DNA of 54,767 bases from Nonomuraea corallina. Lineage in GTDB: Bacteria > Actinomycetota > Actinomycetes > Streptosporangiales > Streptosporangiaceae. Below the pieces are notes generated by a model that did no database searches, was not told the origin of the DNA, and saw nothing but the letters and a program-made list of their open reading frames with translations. The position numbers and the translations under genes were made by a program. Within the stretch, counting starts at the first letter, position 1. Each line of letters begins with the position of its first letter. Positions 39,111 to 47,196 of the stretch are shown piece by piece. The stretch is from assembly GCF_027620315.1 (NCBI RefSeq), contig NZ_JAPNNL010000027.1, positions 1 to 54,767 on the forward strand, in the 5' to 3' direction.

Positions 39111-39857
39111 TTGTCTGTGGATCTTCGCATCCAGCAGTCTGTCCTCTCCCGCCGTCCGGCCGCCGTCGAATCGGGGCCGTTCATCCTGGGTTTCGACCCG
39201 GCGACCGACAGTCCCAACATCAACTACGCGACACCACGCCCTGGCGCGGAGATCACCGCCTCCGACGTCGCGAGCTTGGTGGGGGCGTTCCGCTCCGCGT
39301 CACGACGGCCCCGTTTGGAGTACGTCGTGAACTGCGCCCCCGCCCTTGAGGAGCTGCTGCTCGCGGCTGGTTTCACGGTCGAGGAGCGGCACGAGTTCCT
39401 GACCTGCTCGCCCGAATCCTTCGTCTCGCCGCCGCCGGTCGACGGCTTCGTCGTGCGACAACCGGAGAACCGAGCCGAGCGGGCGGCGATGGTGGCCGCC
39501 CAAGGCGAGGCATTCGGTGACGCGTTCGAGGTGAGCGACGCCGACGTAGACCGCCTCGAAACGCTGCGGCAGCAGGGCGGCTTCGAGATGGCGGCGTTCG
39601 CCTCGGACGGCCCCTGTGCCGGTGCAGGCCAGGCAGTCCCACCCGGCGGCGGGGTCAGTGAGATCGCGGGCATTGCGGTGCGGGCGCCCTACCGGCGTCG
39701 CGGTCTCGGCGGGACCATCACGGCCGCGCTCAGCCGGCAGATCTTCGAGTCGGGCGCCGACCTGGCCTGGCTCGAAGCGTCGGGTGACGACTCGTGGCGG
39801 GTCTACGAGCGGGTCGGCTTCCGCACGGCGGGCCGCCGCCTCTACATCCGGCTGTAG
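39111..39857 (+). CDS. GNAT family N-acetyltransferase
   Basis: 248 residues. The C-terminal GNAT domain has the acetyl-CoA loop APYRRRGLGGTITAALSRQ (about 195-212) and the final WRVYERVGFRTAGRRLYIRL strand. The first 120 residues may be a degenerate second GNAT-like domain. TTG 39111 is the likely start, with AAAGGA about 9 nt upstream; GTG 39117 is possible. It is the first intact gene after tRNA-Ile and so the start of the accessory region. Substrate unknown. Confidence 0.8.
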   Translation: MSVDLRIQQSVLSRRPAAVESGPFILGFDPATDSPNINYATPRPGAEITASDVASLVGAFRSASRRPRLEYVVNCAPALEELLLAAGFTVEERHEFLTCSPESFVSPPPVDGFVVRQPENRAERAAMVAAQGEAFGDAFEVSDADVDRLETLRQQGGFEMAAFASDGPCAGAGQAVPPGGGVSEIAGIAVRAPYRRRGLGGTITAALSRQIFESGADLAWLEASGDDSWRVYERVGFRTAGRRLYIRL

Positions 39858-39863
39858 CCGAAC

Positions 39864-39901
39864 GGGGCCGGCCTACGGGAAGTCTTCAGTGGTCCGGCCC
39901 C
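39864..39901 (+). terminator. Possible terminator after the GNAT gene
   Basis: GGGGCCGG and CCGGCCCC, an 8-bp stem with a 22-nt loop, 6 bp after the stop codon. Weak but well placed. Confidence 0.4.
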
Positions 39902-40467
39902 AGCCTCTCGCGGGCCGGTCTCGTTCCGATATTGATCCACGCAGGATCGGCACAGAACTGGTTCTGATATCAGAGAGGTAGCCGGGTGACGATGGCCACG
40001 GACACCGCCGACGAGCAGACCCCGACCCCGGTGCGACGCCGCGGCGGGGTCAGCCTCGGCGTGCCGGGTGAGCACGAGGCGGTGCTCACCGGCTACCGGA
40101 CCGGGATATCCGGAACCAACACGTCCCCCACGTGGGCACACCTGAAGACCAGCTTGAGGAGTCCGTACGGCCGTCCTCCTGAGCCAGAGAAGGTCCCGCC
40201 GCGCCACCGCTCTGCGCGACGCCCTCACCGGGGCACAGCCGTCCGGCGCCAGGTAGCAGGCATGGATCCACATCGACAGTCCTGGCAGGCCGGCCGGGAA
40301 GTCCACTGTCTTGTCGCGTACCGGCAGCACCGCCGTGCCTGTGACACTCATCGTCGACGCCGGGGCGGCGCATGTAGTTCGCGGCGGGGCCGGCGACCCA
40401 GAGTCGCCTGCGGAGCCGTGGCCTTTGGGCGTGTGAACTCCGCGGGCGACTGGTAGGGCCTGCCGGA
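39902..40467. other. Decayed region with no intact gene
   Basis: The stretch contains a 12-bp palindrome TCTGATATCAGA (39963-39974) just before a plausible start (GTG 39986, AGAGAGG upstream). The plus-strand frame from that GTG loses any protein-like character after about 40 codons. The minus strand carries a transposase-like N-terminus at 40351. I read it as debris of rearranged genes. Confidence 0.5.
40130..40351 (-). pseudogene. Possible IS5-type transposase N-terminal fragment
   Basis: From ATG 40351 the minus strand reads MSVTGTAVLPVRDKTVDFPAGL, which resembles the start of actinomycete IS5-family transposases (M-S-x-T-G-x-A-x-L-x-V, F-L-A-G-L). The resemblance ends after about 22 residues and the frame then degenerates. 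No terminal inverted repeats were recognised. The left limit is approximate. Confidence 0.3.
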
Positions 40468-40876
40468 CTAGCCGTTGGCCTGGGTTACGGCAGCCACGAT
40501 TTCCGGCTTGTCCGATTGCAGGCTGGCTCGCCATCCCAACGTTGTGCAGCGGGTACTCGTTGATCAGTACCAGCACTTCGTCGGTGTTGGCGATGCCCTT
40601 GTAGGCCCCCGCGATGGCTGACTCGATCTTCTGCACCACCTTGCGCTTGGCGTCCAGCCTGAACAGTTCCGGCGCCTCCAGCGAGAAGACGGGCCGCACC
40701 GGTTCGGTGCCGACCCGCCCGTCCTGGGAGACGTTCTCCACCGGGTGCTCGCGCAGCCAACCCCGGGTGTCGGGAATCTGGTACGCCTCGTCGAGCGCCT
40801 CGGTGATCTCCTTCGGCATCTTTTGCGTCGCATCCGGTGGCGCGCCTTGCGGGACGTCAACGGTGAACCGGGGCAT
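40468..40876 (-). pseudogene. Tautomerase family gene with a C-terminal frameshift
   Basis: From ATG 40876 (AAGGAGG site, 7 nt spacing) the protein begins MPRFTVDVPQG with Pro2, the catalytic residue of the 4-oxalocrotonate tautomerase superfamily, and continues to VLVLINEYPLHNVGMASQ. There the frame changes: one extra base near 40520-40530 sends it out of frame, whereas the shifted frame reads SDKPEIVAAVTQANG and stops at 40468. The corrected length of about 135 residues matches the family. Unshifted, the frame stays open to about 39842 and would give a long nonsense tail. The core could still fold. Confidence 0.72.
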
Positions 40877-40894
40877 GAGCTGCCTCCTTGTGGC

Positions 40895-41128
40895 CTGGTC
40901 GATGCCAGATGGTTGGACATCGACATCAGCCGGGACGAGCCTGACCGACCCCACGCCACCTTGGTCACCGACCTGGCCACACTGCTCACCCTGCTCCGCA
41001 CTGACCAACCCATCGACGAGGTACTCGCCGGCGGCGCGGCCCAATCGGAGGGAGACCGTTCGATAGTCGACAGATGGCGCCGACTATTCCCGCTGCCTCA
41101 ACCAGTGCCCGTCCAGGTCCGCACATAA
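40895..41128 (+). pseudogene. C-terminal fragment of an unidentified gene
   Basis: The plus frame reads LVDARWLDIDISRDEPDRPH, then ATLVTDLATLLTLLRTDQPI and a stop at 41126-41128. The codon use is protein-like, but there is no start or ribosome site and the upstream part is replaced by the antisense tautomerase. I take it as a truncated tail; the family is not recognised. Confidence 0.4.
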
Positions 41129-41150
41129 GGCCACTGGACCTGAACGCCTC

Positions 41151-41735
41151 GTGACCAGCACCAGGGCGAGGAAGATCGCGCGCCGATACGCAGAGCGTGC
41201 TCAAGGTCAGTGGACAGTGCTTACGGAAATGGCAGAACCCGGAGTTCCCGCGGAATGGGCTTATCGTCCACCGTGGTCCGGCATCGTGTCGGGTGCCGCG
41301 ATATCGCATCTCGAGGACCTGAGGGTCATCCGGGAACCAGAGCGAAACCGTAAGCGTTCGATGATTGACTGGCTCGAAGAGCGGGGGCGGCAAATGAGCA
41401 ACGCGAGGCGCTCAAGAAGGCGAGAAAAACGGCGACGCGCCCGAGCGGCCGAGCAGGCGGCTAGGGAGAAAAGTGCGGTTCGCAGGCTTGCGCTCTACAC
41501 GGTGGCCAGCGTTCTTGTTCTCGGCTGCTTGATCTATCTGGTGTTTCCGAGCGTGGGAGTGGCCGGCGCAAATGGCATCGCATCGTTCGTAATCTTCGCT
41601 GCAGCGAGTCCGCGCGACGGCTGGATACCGTTAACTGGTCCCCGTGCGATCTTTCGCGTCCAGGTCATGACCATCAGCGGTCTTCTGACTATAGCGTTCG
41701 TGCTGGCGTATGGAATCTTGGAGCAGATGGGGTGA
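41151..41735 (+). CDS. Hypothetical membrane protein
   Basis: 194 residues, not recognised. A soluble N-terminus (about 1-80) is followed by a very basic segment ARRSRRREKRRRARAAEQAAR and two transmembrane helices (about 113-133 and 172-190). Its GC is visibly lower and its codons less biased than its neighbours', which suggests transfer. GTG 41151 has no clear ribosome site; ATG 41229 (MAEPGVPAEW) is an alternative. A good terminator hairpin follows. No family or function can be offered. Confidence 0.55.
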   Translation: MTSTRARKIARRYAERAQGQWTVLTEMAEPGVPAEWAYRPPWSGIVSGAAISHLEDLRVIREPERNRKRSMIDWLEERGRQMSNARRSRRREKRRRARAAEQAAREKSAVRRLALYTVASVLVLGCLIYLVFPSVGVAGANGIASFVIFAAASPRDGWIPLTGPRAIFRVQVMTISGLLTIAFVLAYGILEQMG

Positions 41736-41778
41736 GTGACCAACCGCGGGTCAAGCCCACCCGATTGACTCGTGACAG

Positions 41779-41809
41779 TGGCCGCTTTCCGAACTTCGGA
41801 AGGCGGCCA
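41779..41809 (+). terminator. Terminator hairpin
   Basis: TGGCCGCTTTCCG - AACTT - CGGAAGGCGGCCA, a 13-bp stem with one G-U pair, lying between two convergent genes; it follows the hypothetical membrane protein. Confidence 0.8.
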
Positions 41810-41869
41810 TTCTGCTGTCCGCGTGACGTGAAGTCCGCAAGGACTTGGGCTGCGGGATGGGCGCTGCCC

Positions 41870-42472
41870 TCAGGAGGTGGTGCATGAGCTGGTTCCAGGC
41901 GGGGCCGTCGAACCGAACAGACCCGGGGCACCCCAGGCTCGGACGAGCTTGTCAGGCACCGGCGGGCTGCATACGCGGGCGTCGAACACGCCCTGGTACT
42001 TCCACGGGCCCTTGCCGCGCGTAGTCCAGTAGTACTGTGCGTCGATCAGGGCCACGACGTGGAACTCGTCGTCTTCGGGGGTGGCGCCGAAGATCATCCC
42101 GACGTGGACGGTGCCGCCGCCTGCCACTCTCCCGGCTCTCTCGGGACCGCCAGAGCCGTCAGTGGCGCCTCGTGCGGCGGCGGCGAGCTGATTTCGGGTC
42201 TCCTCGGTGATCGACAGCGGGAGGACCGAACCGGCCGGAAGACGATTCTCCTGCTCGTAGTAGTCGTTCTCGAGGTTGACCGTCCGCGTTGGCGTGACCG
42301 GCGCGGCTGAGACGGGCGCATGGCCGGAGCTGGACTGGTCAGGCTCCTGTAACACCACCGTCAGCGTCGCGATGACCGCGACGCTGAAAGCGATGACCAG
42401 ACTTAAGGTGAGGAACAGGGCCGTTGACGTGCCACCACGCCCGCCGATGGCAGGCGGAATCGGATCACTCAC
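41870..42472 (-). CDS. Hypothetical single-pass membrane protein
   Basis: 200 residues. A short cytoplasmic N-terminus (MSDPIPPAIGGRGG) precedes one transmembrane helix (about 18-41, LFLTLSLVIAFSVAVIATL) and an outer domain with a conserved-looking FHVVALIDAQYYWTTRGKGPW stretch and two cysteines (in ARVCSPP and SSCTTS) that may pair. No family is recognised. It converges with the preceding hypothetical membrane protein across the hairpin at 41779-41809. Confidence 0.6.
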   Translation of the reverse strand: MSDPIPPAIGGRGGTSTALFLTLSLVIAFSVAVIATLTVVLQEPDQSSSGHAPVSAAPVTPTRTVNLENDYYEQENRLPAGSVLPLSITEETRNQLAAAARGATDGSGGPERAGRVAGGGTVHVGMIFGATPEDDEFHVVALIDAQYYWTTRGKGPWKYQGVFDARVCSPPVPDKLVRAWGAPGLFGSTAPPGTSSCTTS

Positions 42473-42658
42473 CAGCGTTTTCTACCACGACCTTTCTCGC
42501 GTCGTCCTGGCCGATGGCGCTCCGCTCGGGCGCTTCGGGTGATGCCGGAAGGACGCGTTCCGTCCCTCGGTGAAACGGCCGAAAGGATGAGGCCGGGGGA
42601 CGCGTACCCTGCTTTCGGCCGGTGTGGCGCCGTGGGACGGCCCGCAGGATGGGGGGCC

Positions 42659-43654
42659 ATGTCACGTGAGGATGTCCCCCCAGGGCCGGGCTCTCAGGGC
42701 CTGGCCGGTCACCGTCCGGCCGCTCCCGACGGCAGGTCCCGGATCGTCGCGCTCGACGTGCTGCGCGGGTTCACGTTGTGCGAGATCCTGCTCGCCAACA
42801 TCCAGTTGATCGCCGGTGGTGGCACCGCCGTCGTGGTGCGGCCGCTGGGGGAGTGGGATCCGTGGCTCGGGCTGCCGATCTTCTCGCTGCTGTTCGGCGT
42901 CGGGTTCTCCTTGCTGCTCGACTCCGCGTCGCGGCGTGTCGACCGGCCGCGGGTCGTGCTGCTGCGCCGGCTGGTGGCGTTGCTGGCGATCGGCCTGGTG
43001 CACATGGCGCTGTGGCCGGGGGAGGTCCTGACCGAGTACGCCGTCGTCGGCCTGTTGGTGCTGTTGCCATCAAGTTGGTTGCCGCGGTGGGCGGTCGCGG
43101 GTCTCGCCGTCGTGTTCGTGCCGGTCGCGCTGGTGGCCGGGGGCGGGCCGCTGCTCATCGCCGGGCTGTTCCTGGTGGGTTCGGCGCTGGTCAGGTACGG
43201 GGTGGTGGAGCGGATCGAGGGGTCCACCTGGGTGCCGCTGGGGCTGGGCCTGGTCTTCGCGGCGGGGGCGGCGGCGGCGCTGGGGGCGCGGGCCGGGGCG
43301 GGGCCGTCGTTCGCCTCGGGTCTGGCTGATCTGCTGGTCGCGGGGGCGGTCGTGTGCGCTCTGCTGGTGCTGCTCAGGACGCCGCTGCGGCCGGTGCTGC
43401 GGGTCGTCTTCGCGCCTCTGGGGCGGATGGCGTTGACCGGCTACCTGACGGCCACGCTGCTCGTCCTGGCCGCCGCCCACCTGCTCGGCCTGCCGATCGC
43501 GGAGTCCTCCCAGACCGCGTTCCTCACGGCGGGCGCCGTCCTCGCCGCGCAGTGGGCGTTCTCCACCCTCTGGCTGCGCCGGTACCGGCAGGGGCCTCTG
43601 GAGTGGGTCTGGCGCTGGGCCACCTGGGCGCGTCGCCCGGCGATCACGTCCTGA
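42659..43654 (+). CDS. DUF418 domain membrane protein
   Basis: 331 residues with about eight to nine hydrophobic segments. The start RSRIVALDVLRGFTLCEILLAN, the middle GRMALTGYLTATLLVL and the end GPLEWVWRWATW are DUF418/YeiB hallmarks. YeiB-like proteins are predicted membrane acyltransferase relatives of unknown substrate. ATG 42659 is chosen over an upstream ATG 42539 because the family homology begins shortly after it. The last 11 bp overlap the 3' end of the convergent small gene. Confidence 0.85.
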   Translation: MSREDVPPGPGSQGLAGHRPAAPDGRSRIVALDVLRGFTLCEILLANIQLIAGGGTAVVVRPLGEWDPWLGLPIFSLLFGVGFSLLLDSASRRVDRPRVVLLRRLVALLAIGLVHMALWPGEVLTEYAVVGLLVLLPSSWLPRWAVAGLAVVFVPVALVAGGGPLLIAGLFLVGSALVRYGVVERIEGSTWVPLGLGLVFAAGAAAALGARAGAGPSFASGLADLLVAGAVVCALLVLLRTPLRPVLRVVFAPLGRMALTGYLTATLLVLAAAHLLGLPIAESSQTAFLTAGAVLAAQWAFSTLWLRRYRQGPLEWVWRWATWARRPAITS

Positions 43655-44135
43655 CCGGCGGGCGACGCCGGTCGCACTCGGCCGTTTCCCAGGTGGCGGC
43701 CAGGTCGCGGCAGCGCACCGCGATGGTCCCGGGCCGGAAGGCGATCTCGTGGGCGCATCCGGCGGGGTCGGGCAGGATCTCGTCCAGGATCACCTCGCCG
43801 CGCATCCCGGCGAGGTCCAGCACGCAGCTCGTCACGCCCTGGTACGTGATCGTCAGGTCTTCGTCGTGCTTGAAGCAGCTGTGACGGAAAGCGAGCTCCA
43901 GGGACGGGTCCGCGCCGTCCGGCCCGTACGAGATCCGCGCCAGGGTGAGGTCCTTCACACACCGCGGGCCGAGAAAGTCGTAGTGCAGCGGATCCGTGGC
44001 GAACGCTCGGGCGCCCGGGGGCAGGGCGTCCGCGAGTTCGGGGAGGCGCTCCAGGTAGCCGGACGGGTCGATGACGCCGTCGACGACCTCGCCGCCGGGC
44101 AGGGTCATCGACGCGTCGAGATCGACGTACTTCAC
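43644..44135 (-). CDS. Hypothetical protein coupled to the DHFR-like gene
   Basis: 163 residues, KYVDLDASMTLPGGEVVDGV at the start, no transmembrane helices or signal peptide, and several cysteines. No family is recognised. GTG 44135 overlaps the stop of the upstream dihydrofolate-reductase-like gene as GTGA, so the two are translated together and may act together. The codon pattern is typical of the genome. Function unknown. Confidence 0.65.
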   Translation of the reverse strand: MKYVDLDASMTLPGGEVVDGVIDPSGYLERLPELADALPPGARAFATDPLHYDFLGPRCVKDLTLARISYGPDGADPSLELAFRHSCFKHDEDLTITYQGVTSCVLDLAGMRGEVILDEILPDPAGCAHEIAFRPGTIAVRCRDLAATWETAECDRRRPPVRT

Positions 44136-44671
44136 AGGACGCGCATCCACAGGTTGGTGGCGTGGGGGACCTGCGTCACGCTGAGGCGTTCGAGCTTGAC
44201 GTCGGCGCCGCCGGGGTGGTCGAAGAGGCGGACGCCGTCGCCGAGCATGACGTTGGCGACGCAGGTGAGGATCTCGTCTAGCGCGCCGGCCGCGAGGCAT
44301 TGGCGGGCCACGTCGGCGCCGATGACGTTGACGTACTTGTCGCCGGCGGCGGCCTTCGACTGGCTGATCGCGGTGTGGAGGTCGGTGACGAAGGTGACGC
44401 CTGGTACGGGCTTGGCCGGGGGGTTGTGGGTGAGCACGAACTGGGGACCGCTCCAGCCTCCGCCGAACGCCTCGCCCTCGTGCTCGGTGTCCTTGTACGG
44501 GTCGTCGCCGCCGTAGGAGCGGTTGCCCACGAGGAGGGAGCCGACCTGGGGGAGCAGGTCGTCGACGGTCGGGTTGGGCCCGAGGTGTTCGGTCAGCCAG
44601 GACATGTCGCCGCCGGGGCCGGCGATGAAGCCGTCCAGGGACATGGTCACTGAGTAGAGCATTTTCGCCAT
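44132..44671 (-). CDS. Dihydrofolate reductase family protein (RibD C-terminal domain)
   Basis: 179 residues. It starts MAKMLYSVTMSLDGFIAGPGG, the RibD_C/DHFR-like nucleotide-site start, with VGNRSYGG, a NPPAKPVPGVTFVTDLHTAI strand-turn, GDKYVNVIGADVARQCLAAG and DEILTCVANVMLGDG. It is probably an NADPH-dependent reductase; most such stand-alone proteins have no proven substrate. ATG 44671 has AGGAGGA upstream. A 217-bp part of this gene is repeated at 46892-47108. It overlaps the next gene by GTGA. Confidence 0.9.
   Translation of the reverse strand: MAKMLYSVTMSLDGFIAGPGGDMSWLTEHLGPNPTVDDLLPQVGSLLVGNRSYGGDDPYKDTEHEGEAFGGGWSGPQFVLTHNPPAKPVPGVTFVTDLHTAISQSKAAAGDKYVNVIGADVARQCLAAGALDEILTCVANVMLGDGVRLFDHPGGADVKLERLSVTQVPHATNLWMRVL
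44362..44578. repeat. Direct repeat, copy 1 (in the intact DHFR-like gene)
   Basis: About 217 bp nearly identical to 46892-47108, with a few substitutions and one missing base in copy 2. Beyond it, 44731-44828 also resembles 47124-47232 at lower similarity, covering the promoter and first codons of the siderophore-binding-protein gene. Confidence 0.92.
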
Positions 44672-44792
44672 GGTTCCTCCTGCGATCGGACCTTACCTGG
44701 AGGAAGACCGCGCGGAGCAAAGAAAGTCATCGGGGTATGTTTTGTCCTGTTTTATGACTATAGGGCTTGCCTAGCTCTTTGAGGGAGAATCC

Positions 44793-44995
44793 ATGCGCCG
44801 TTCCTTCCGTGTCCGCCTGTTCGGGGGCATTGCCATCTGCTGGACGTCACGGTCTGGACGGTCAACGACGTTGCCCTCGCCGCGCGCCTGATCGATTTCG
44901 GCGTGCCCGGAATTGTCACCGACTATCCCGACGAGTTGTGCGATCCGCTAGAAATGTCGGTTCCGCCGGAGATTTGGGTGCTGATTCGCGCCTGA
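44793..44995 (+). pseudogene. Scar: siderophore-binding-protein 5' fragment joined to a GDPD 3' fragment
   Basis: At 44793 ATG starts MRRSFRVRLFGG, a copy of the start of the lipoprotein at 47197 (MRRPFRVRLFGA). Similarity stops at about 44828 and the frame ends at 44891. In another frame, 44837-44995 encodes LLDVTVWTVNDVALAARLID and GVPGIVTDYPDEL, a glycerophosphodiester phosphodiesterase C-terminus (V-x-V-W-T-V-N, G-I-x-T-D-x-P). Its stop is 20 nt before the kinase start. Neither fragment is complete. A decayed iron-box-like sequence lies at about 44756-44775. Confidence 0.78.
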
Positions 44996-45015
44996 ATCAC
45001 CCTAAGATCCCCTTC

Positions 45016-46863
45016 ATGCAGCCACTGCGGCAGGGGGATCCGACAGCGCTGGGCCCCTACGTGCTTCTCGGTTTCCTCGGTGAAGGCGGCCAGGGCGCCG
45101 TTTTCGCCGGACGGGCACCCGACGGCACCGCCATCGCGGCCAAGGTGCTGCACGCCCGTTTCGCCGGTGACACCGCCGCCGTACAGCGCTTCCGGCGTGA
45201 GGTCGAGCTGGCCCGCCGGGTGGCCCAGTTCTGTACGGCACGCGTGCTCGACGTCGGATTCGCGGGCGGCGTGCCGTACATCGTCTCCGAACTGGTCGAG
45301 GGCGTCTCCCTCCAGCAGGCCGTACGCACGCGTGGCCCGTTGACCGGCGACGATCTGATACGGCTCGCGGTGGCGACCATGACAGCGCTGATCTCCATCC
45401 ACCGGGCGGGCATCGTGCACCGCGATTTCAAGCCCTCCAACGTGTTGCTGGCCGCTGACGGGCCCAGGGTGATCGACTTCGGCATCGCCAGGGCGCTGGA
45501 CGCCTCCTCCGTCACCGCCAGCAGTGTGGTGGGCTCGCCCGGCTACATGTCGCCCGAGCAGATTCGGGCCGAGCAGATCAGGCCCGCCTCTGATCTGTTC
45601 TCGTGGGCCGGGACGATGGTCTATGCCGCCACCGGTTCGCCCGCGTTCGGCCTCGACTCCATCCCTGCGGTCATGCATCGGGTGCTCAACCTGGAGCCTG
45701 ACCTCCGGGCCATCGGTGAGCCGCTGCGTGACGTGCTGACGGCGTGTTTTCAGAAGGATCCCGCGCTGCGCCCTGACGCCCAGACGGCCTGGCACGCGCT
45801 GATGGACGGCTCCCCGGCCGCCGGACCCGTGACGCCTTCCCGGGACAGCGTGCCCGGCGACAACTCTCGCAGGGACAACGGACCCGCTGAGGCTCCCAGG
45901 GACAGCGTGCCCAGTGAACCCAAAAGGGACAACGGCCCCGGCGAGCCCGGGGTTTCTCGCCGTGAAACCACACCCGGGGCGCCTGGACGAGACCATGCCG
46001 CGCGCCGTACCTCCAAGTGGGGACGGCCTGTGGCGGTGGCGGCGGGGGTGGCGGTGACGGTGAGTGCGGTCTACATCCTGTGGCCCGCGCCCTTACCCGG
46101 CCGGCCCGCGGTCGCAGACCTGGCGGCCACCACCACGCTCGGCCCGCAAGCCTCGGCCCCGCCCGCTACCGCATCGCCGGCGCCTGCCACGCCAGCCGGC
46201 ACGACCCCGCCGGCCTCCGCGCGGAAGGCCACCTCGAGCACCAGCCCGACCTCATCGTCGGCCACCACTCCAACCCCCACCCCGACGACGACTCCCACCC
46301 CGAAGACAACCCCCACCCGACGCCCCGCGGCGTCTGGACGCTGGGACATGAAGGGTGACGTGTCAGAGTGGGACATCACCGGCCCGCGCAGTGCCAAGCT
46401 GACCCGATACCCCGAAGGACCCGGAGGCCCCGGCTGGGGGTTCCTGATGTGGACGAAACGGCCGATGAGCACCAGCTTCACACTCTCGGTCCGCGCGCGC
46501 CTGCTCGAGCTCGGCCGCCGGGACAAGACCCCGAAGTACGGCTTGCTGTTCTCCAACACGGAGCCGGGCAACGACATCGGCTACTACGTCGAACCGCTCA
46601 CCGCAGGCGGCATGCTCACCGTTCTGGTGATGGAGAAGGGCGCGTTCAGCTGGGAGCGCATCCCATGGCCGCTCGGGTTCGACCCCGATGACTTCCACAC
46701 GCTCAAGGTGACCAGGAAGGGCTCGACCTATACCTTCTACGTGGACGGTCGACGGGTGTCCCAGCGTGAGGTGCCCGGAGTCGACCCAGAAGGTGTGGGC
46801 CGGGTCGGTCTGGCCGGCTTCGATGTCCTCGCCGAATTCCAAGACTTCAGAATGCGGAACTGA
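45016..46863 (+). CDS. Receptor-type serine/threonine protein kinase
   Basis: 615 residues. The kinase domain (12-265) has the glycine loop GEGGQGAVF, Lys43 in AAKVL, HRDFKPSN (135-142), DFGIAR (154-159) and a GSPGYMSPEQ activation end; all catalytic residues are present. A charged repeat-like linker (PRDSVPSEPKRDNGPGEP) precedes a transmembrane helix (about 337-356). A Pro/Thr-rich stalk follows, then a C-terminal outer domain (about 440-615) that looks like a beta-sandwich sugar-binding (LamG/DUF1080-like) domain. ATG 45016 follows TAAGAT (45003-45008) by 7 nt with no ribosome site, so it is probably leaderless. It is bracketed by the duplicated DHFR/lipoprotein segment. Confidence 0.9.
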   Translation: MQPLRQGDPTALGPYVLLGFLGEGGQGAVFAGRAPDGTAIAAKVLHARFAGDTAAVQRFRREVELARRVAQFCTARVLDVGFAGGVPYIVSELVEGVSLQQAVRTRGPLTGDDLIRLAVATMTALISIHRAGIVHRDFKPSNVLLAADGPRVIDFGIARALDASSVTASSVVGSPGYMSPEQIRAEQIRPASDLFSWAGTMVYAATGSPAFGLDSIPAVMHRVLNLEPDLRAIGEPLRDVLTACFQKDPALRPDAQTAWHALMDGSPAAGPVTPSRDSVPGDNSRRDNGPAEAPRDSVPSEPKRDNGPGEPGVSRRETTPGAPGRDHAARRTSKWGRPVAVAAGVAVTVSAVYILWPAPLPGRPAVADLAATTTLGPQASAPPATASPAPATPAGTTPPASARKATSSTSPTSSSATTPTPTPTTTPTPKTTPTRRPAASGRWDMKGDVSEWDITGPRSAKLTRYPEGPGGPGWGFLMWTKRPMSTSFTLSVRARLLELGRRDKTPKYGLLFSNTEPGNDIGYYVEPLTAGGMLTVLVMEKGAFSWERIPWPLGFDPDDFHTLKVTRKGSTYTFYVDGRRVSQREVPGVDPEGVGRVGLAGFDVLAEFQDFRMRN

Positions 46864-46891
46864 CTTCCCTCATCGCCCAAGGCTGCGACGA

Positions 46892-47108
46892 GGCTGATCG
46901 CGGTGTGGAGGTCGGTGACGAAGGTGACGCCTGGTACGGGCGTGCACGGGGGTTGTGGGTGAGCACGAACTGGGGGCCGCTCCAGCCTCCGCCGAACGCC
47001 TCGCCCTCGTGCTCGGTGTCCTTGTACGGGTCGTCGCCGCCGTAGGAGCGGTTGCCCACGAGGAGGGAGCCGACCTGGGGGAGCAGGTCGTCGACGGCGG
47101 GGTTGGGG
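46892..47108 (-). pseudogene. Truncated second copy of the DHFR-like gene (direct repeat, copy 2)
   Basis: Nearly identical to 44362-44578, covering the middle of the reductase (NRSYGGDDPYKDTEHEGEAF on the minus strand). It lacks the start and the last third, and has one base deleted near the NPPAKP region. It is not functional. Confidence 0.9.
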
Positions 47109-47158
47109 ACAACTCATCGCAAGCCGGGGGGTGCCTTTTGTCCGATTTGGGAGGTGTA

Positions 47159-47177
47159 TTAGGTTAGGCTCGCCTAA
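47159..47177. promoter_or_regulatory. Iron box (DmdR/IdeR operator) of the siderophore operon
   Basis: TTAGGTTAGGCTCGCCTAA matches the 19-bp consensus TTAGGTTAGGCTAACCTAA at 17 positions and lies 19 bp before the lipoprotein ATG. It overlaps the expected promoter, so iron-loaded repressor should block transcription. Confidence 0.88.
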
Positions 47178-47196
47178 CTTTCTGATTGGAGTGCCC

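Noticed and set aside
39986..40456. A 156-codon plus-strand frame starting with a good ribosome site
   Set aside because: After about 40 residues the translation is Arg/His-rich and frame-shadow-like; no family recognised. Treated as debris rather than a gene.
45955..45973. A parS-like sequence GTTTCTCGCCGTGAAAC in the kinase gene
   Set aside because: The half-sites are separated by extra bases (17 instead of 14), so it is not a parS palindrome. It encodes VSRRET in the kinase linker.
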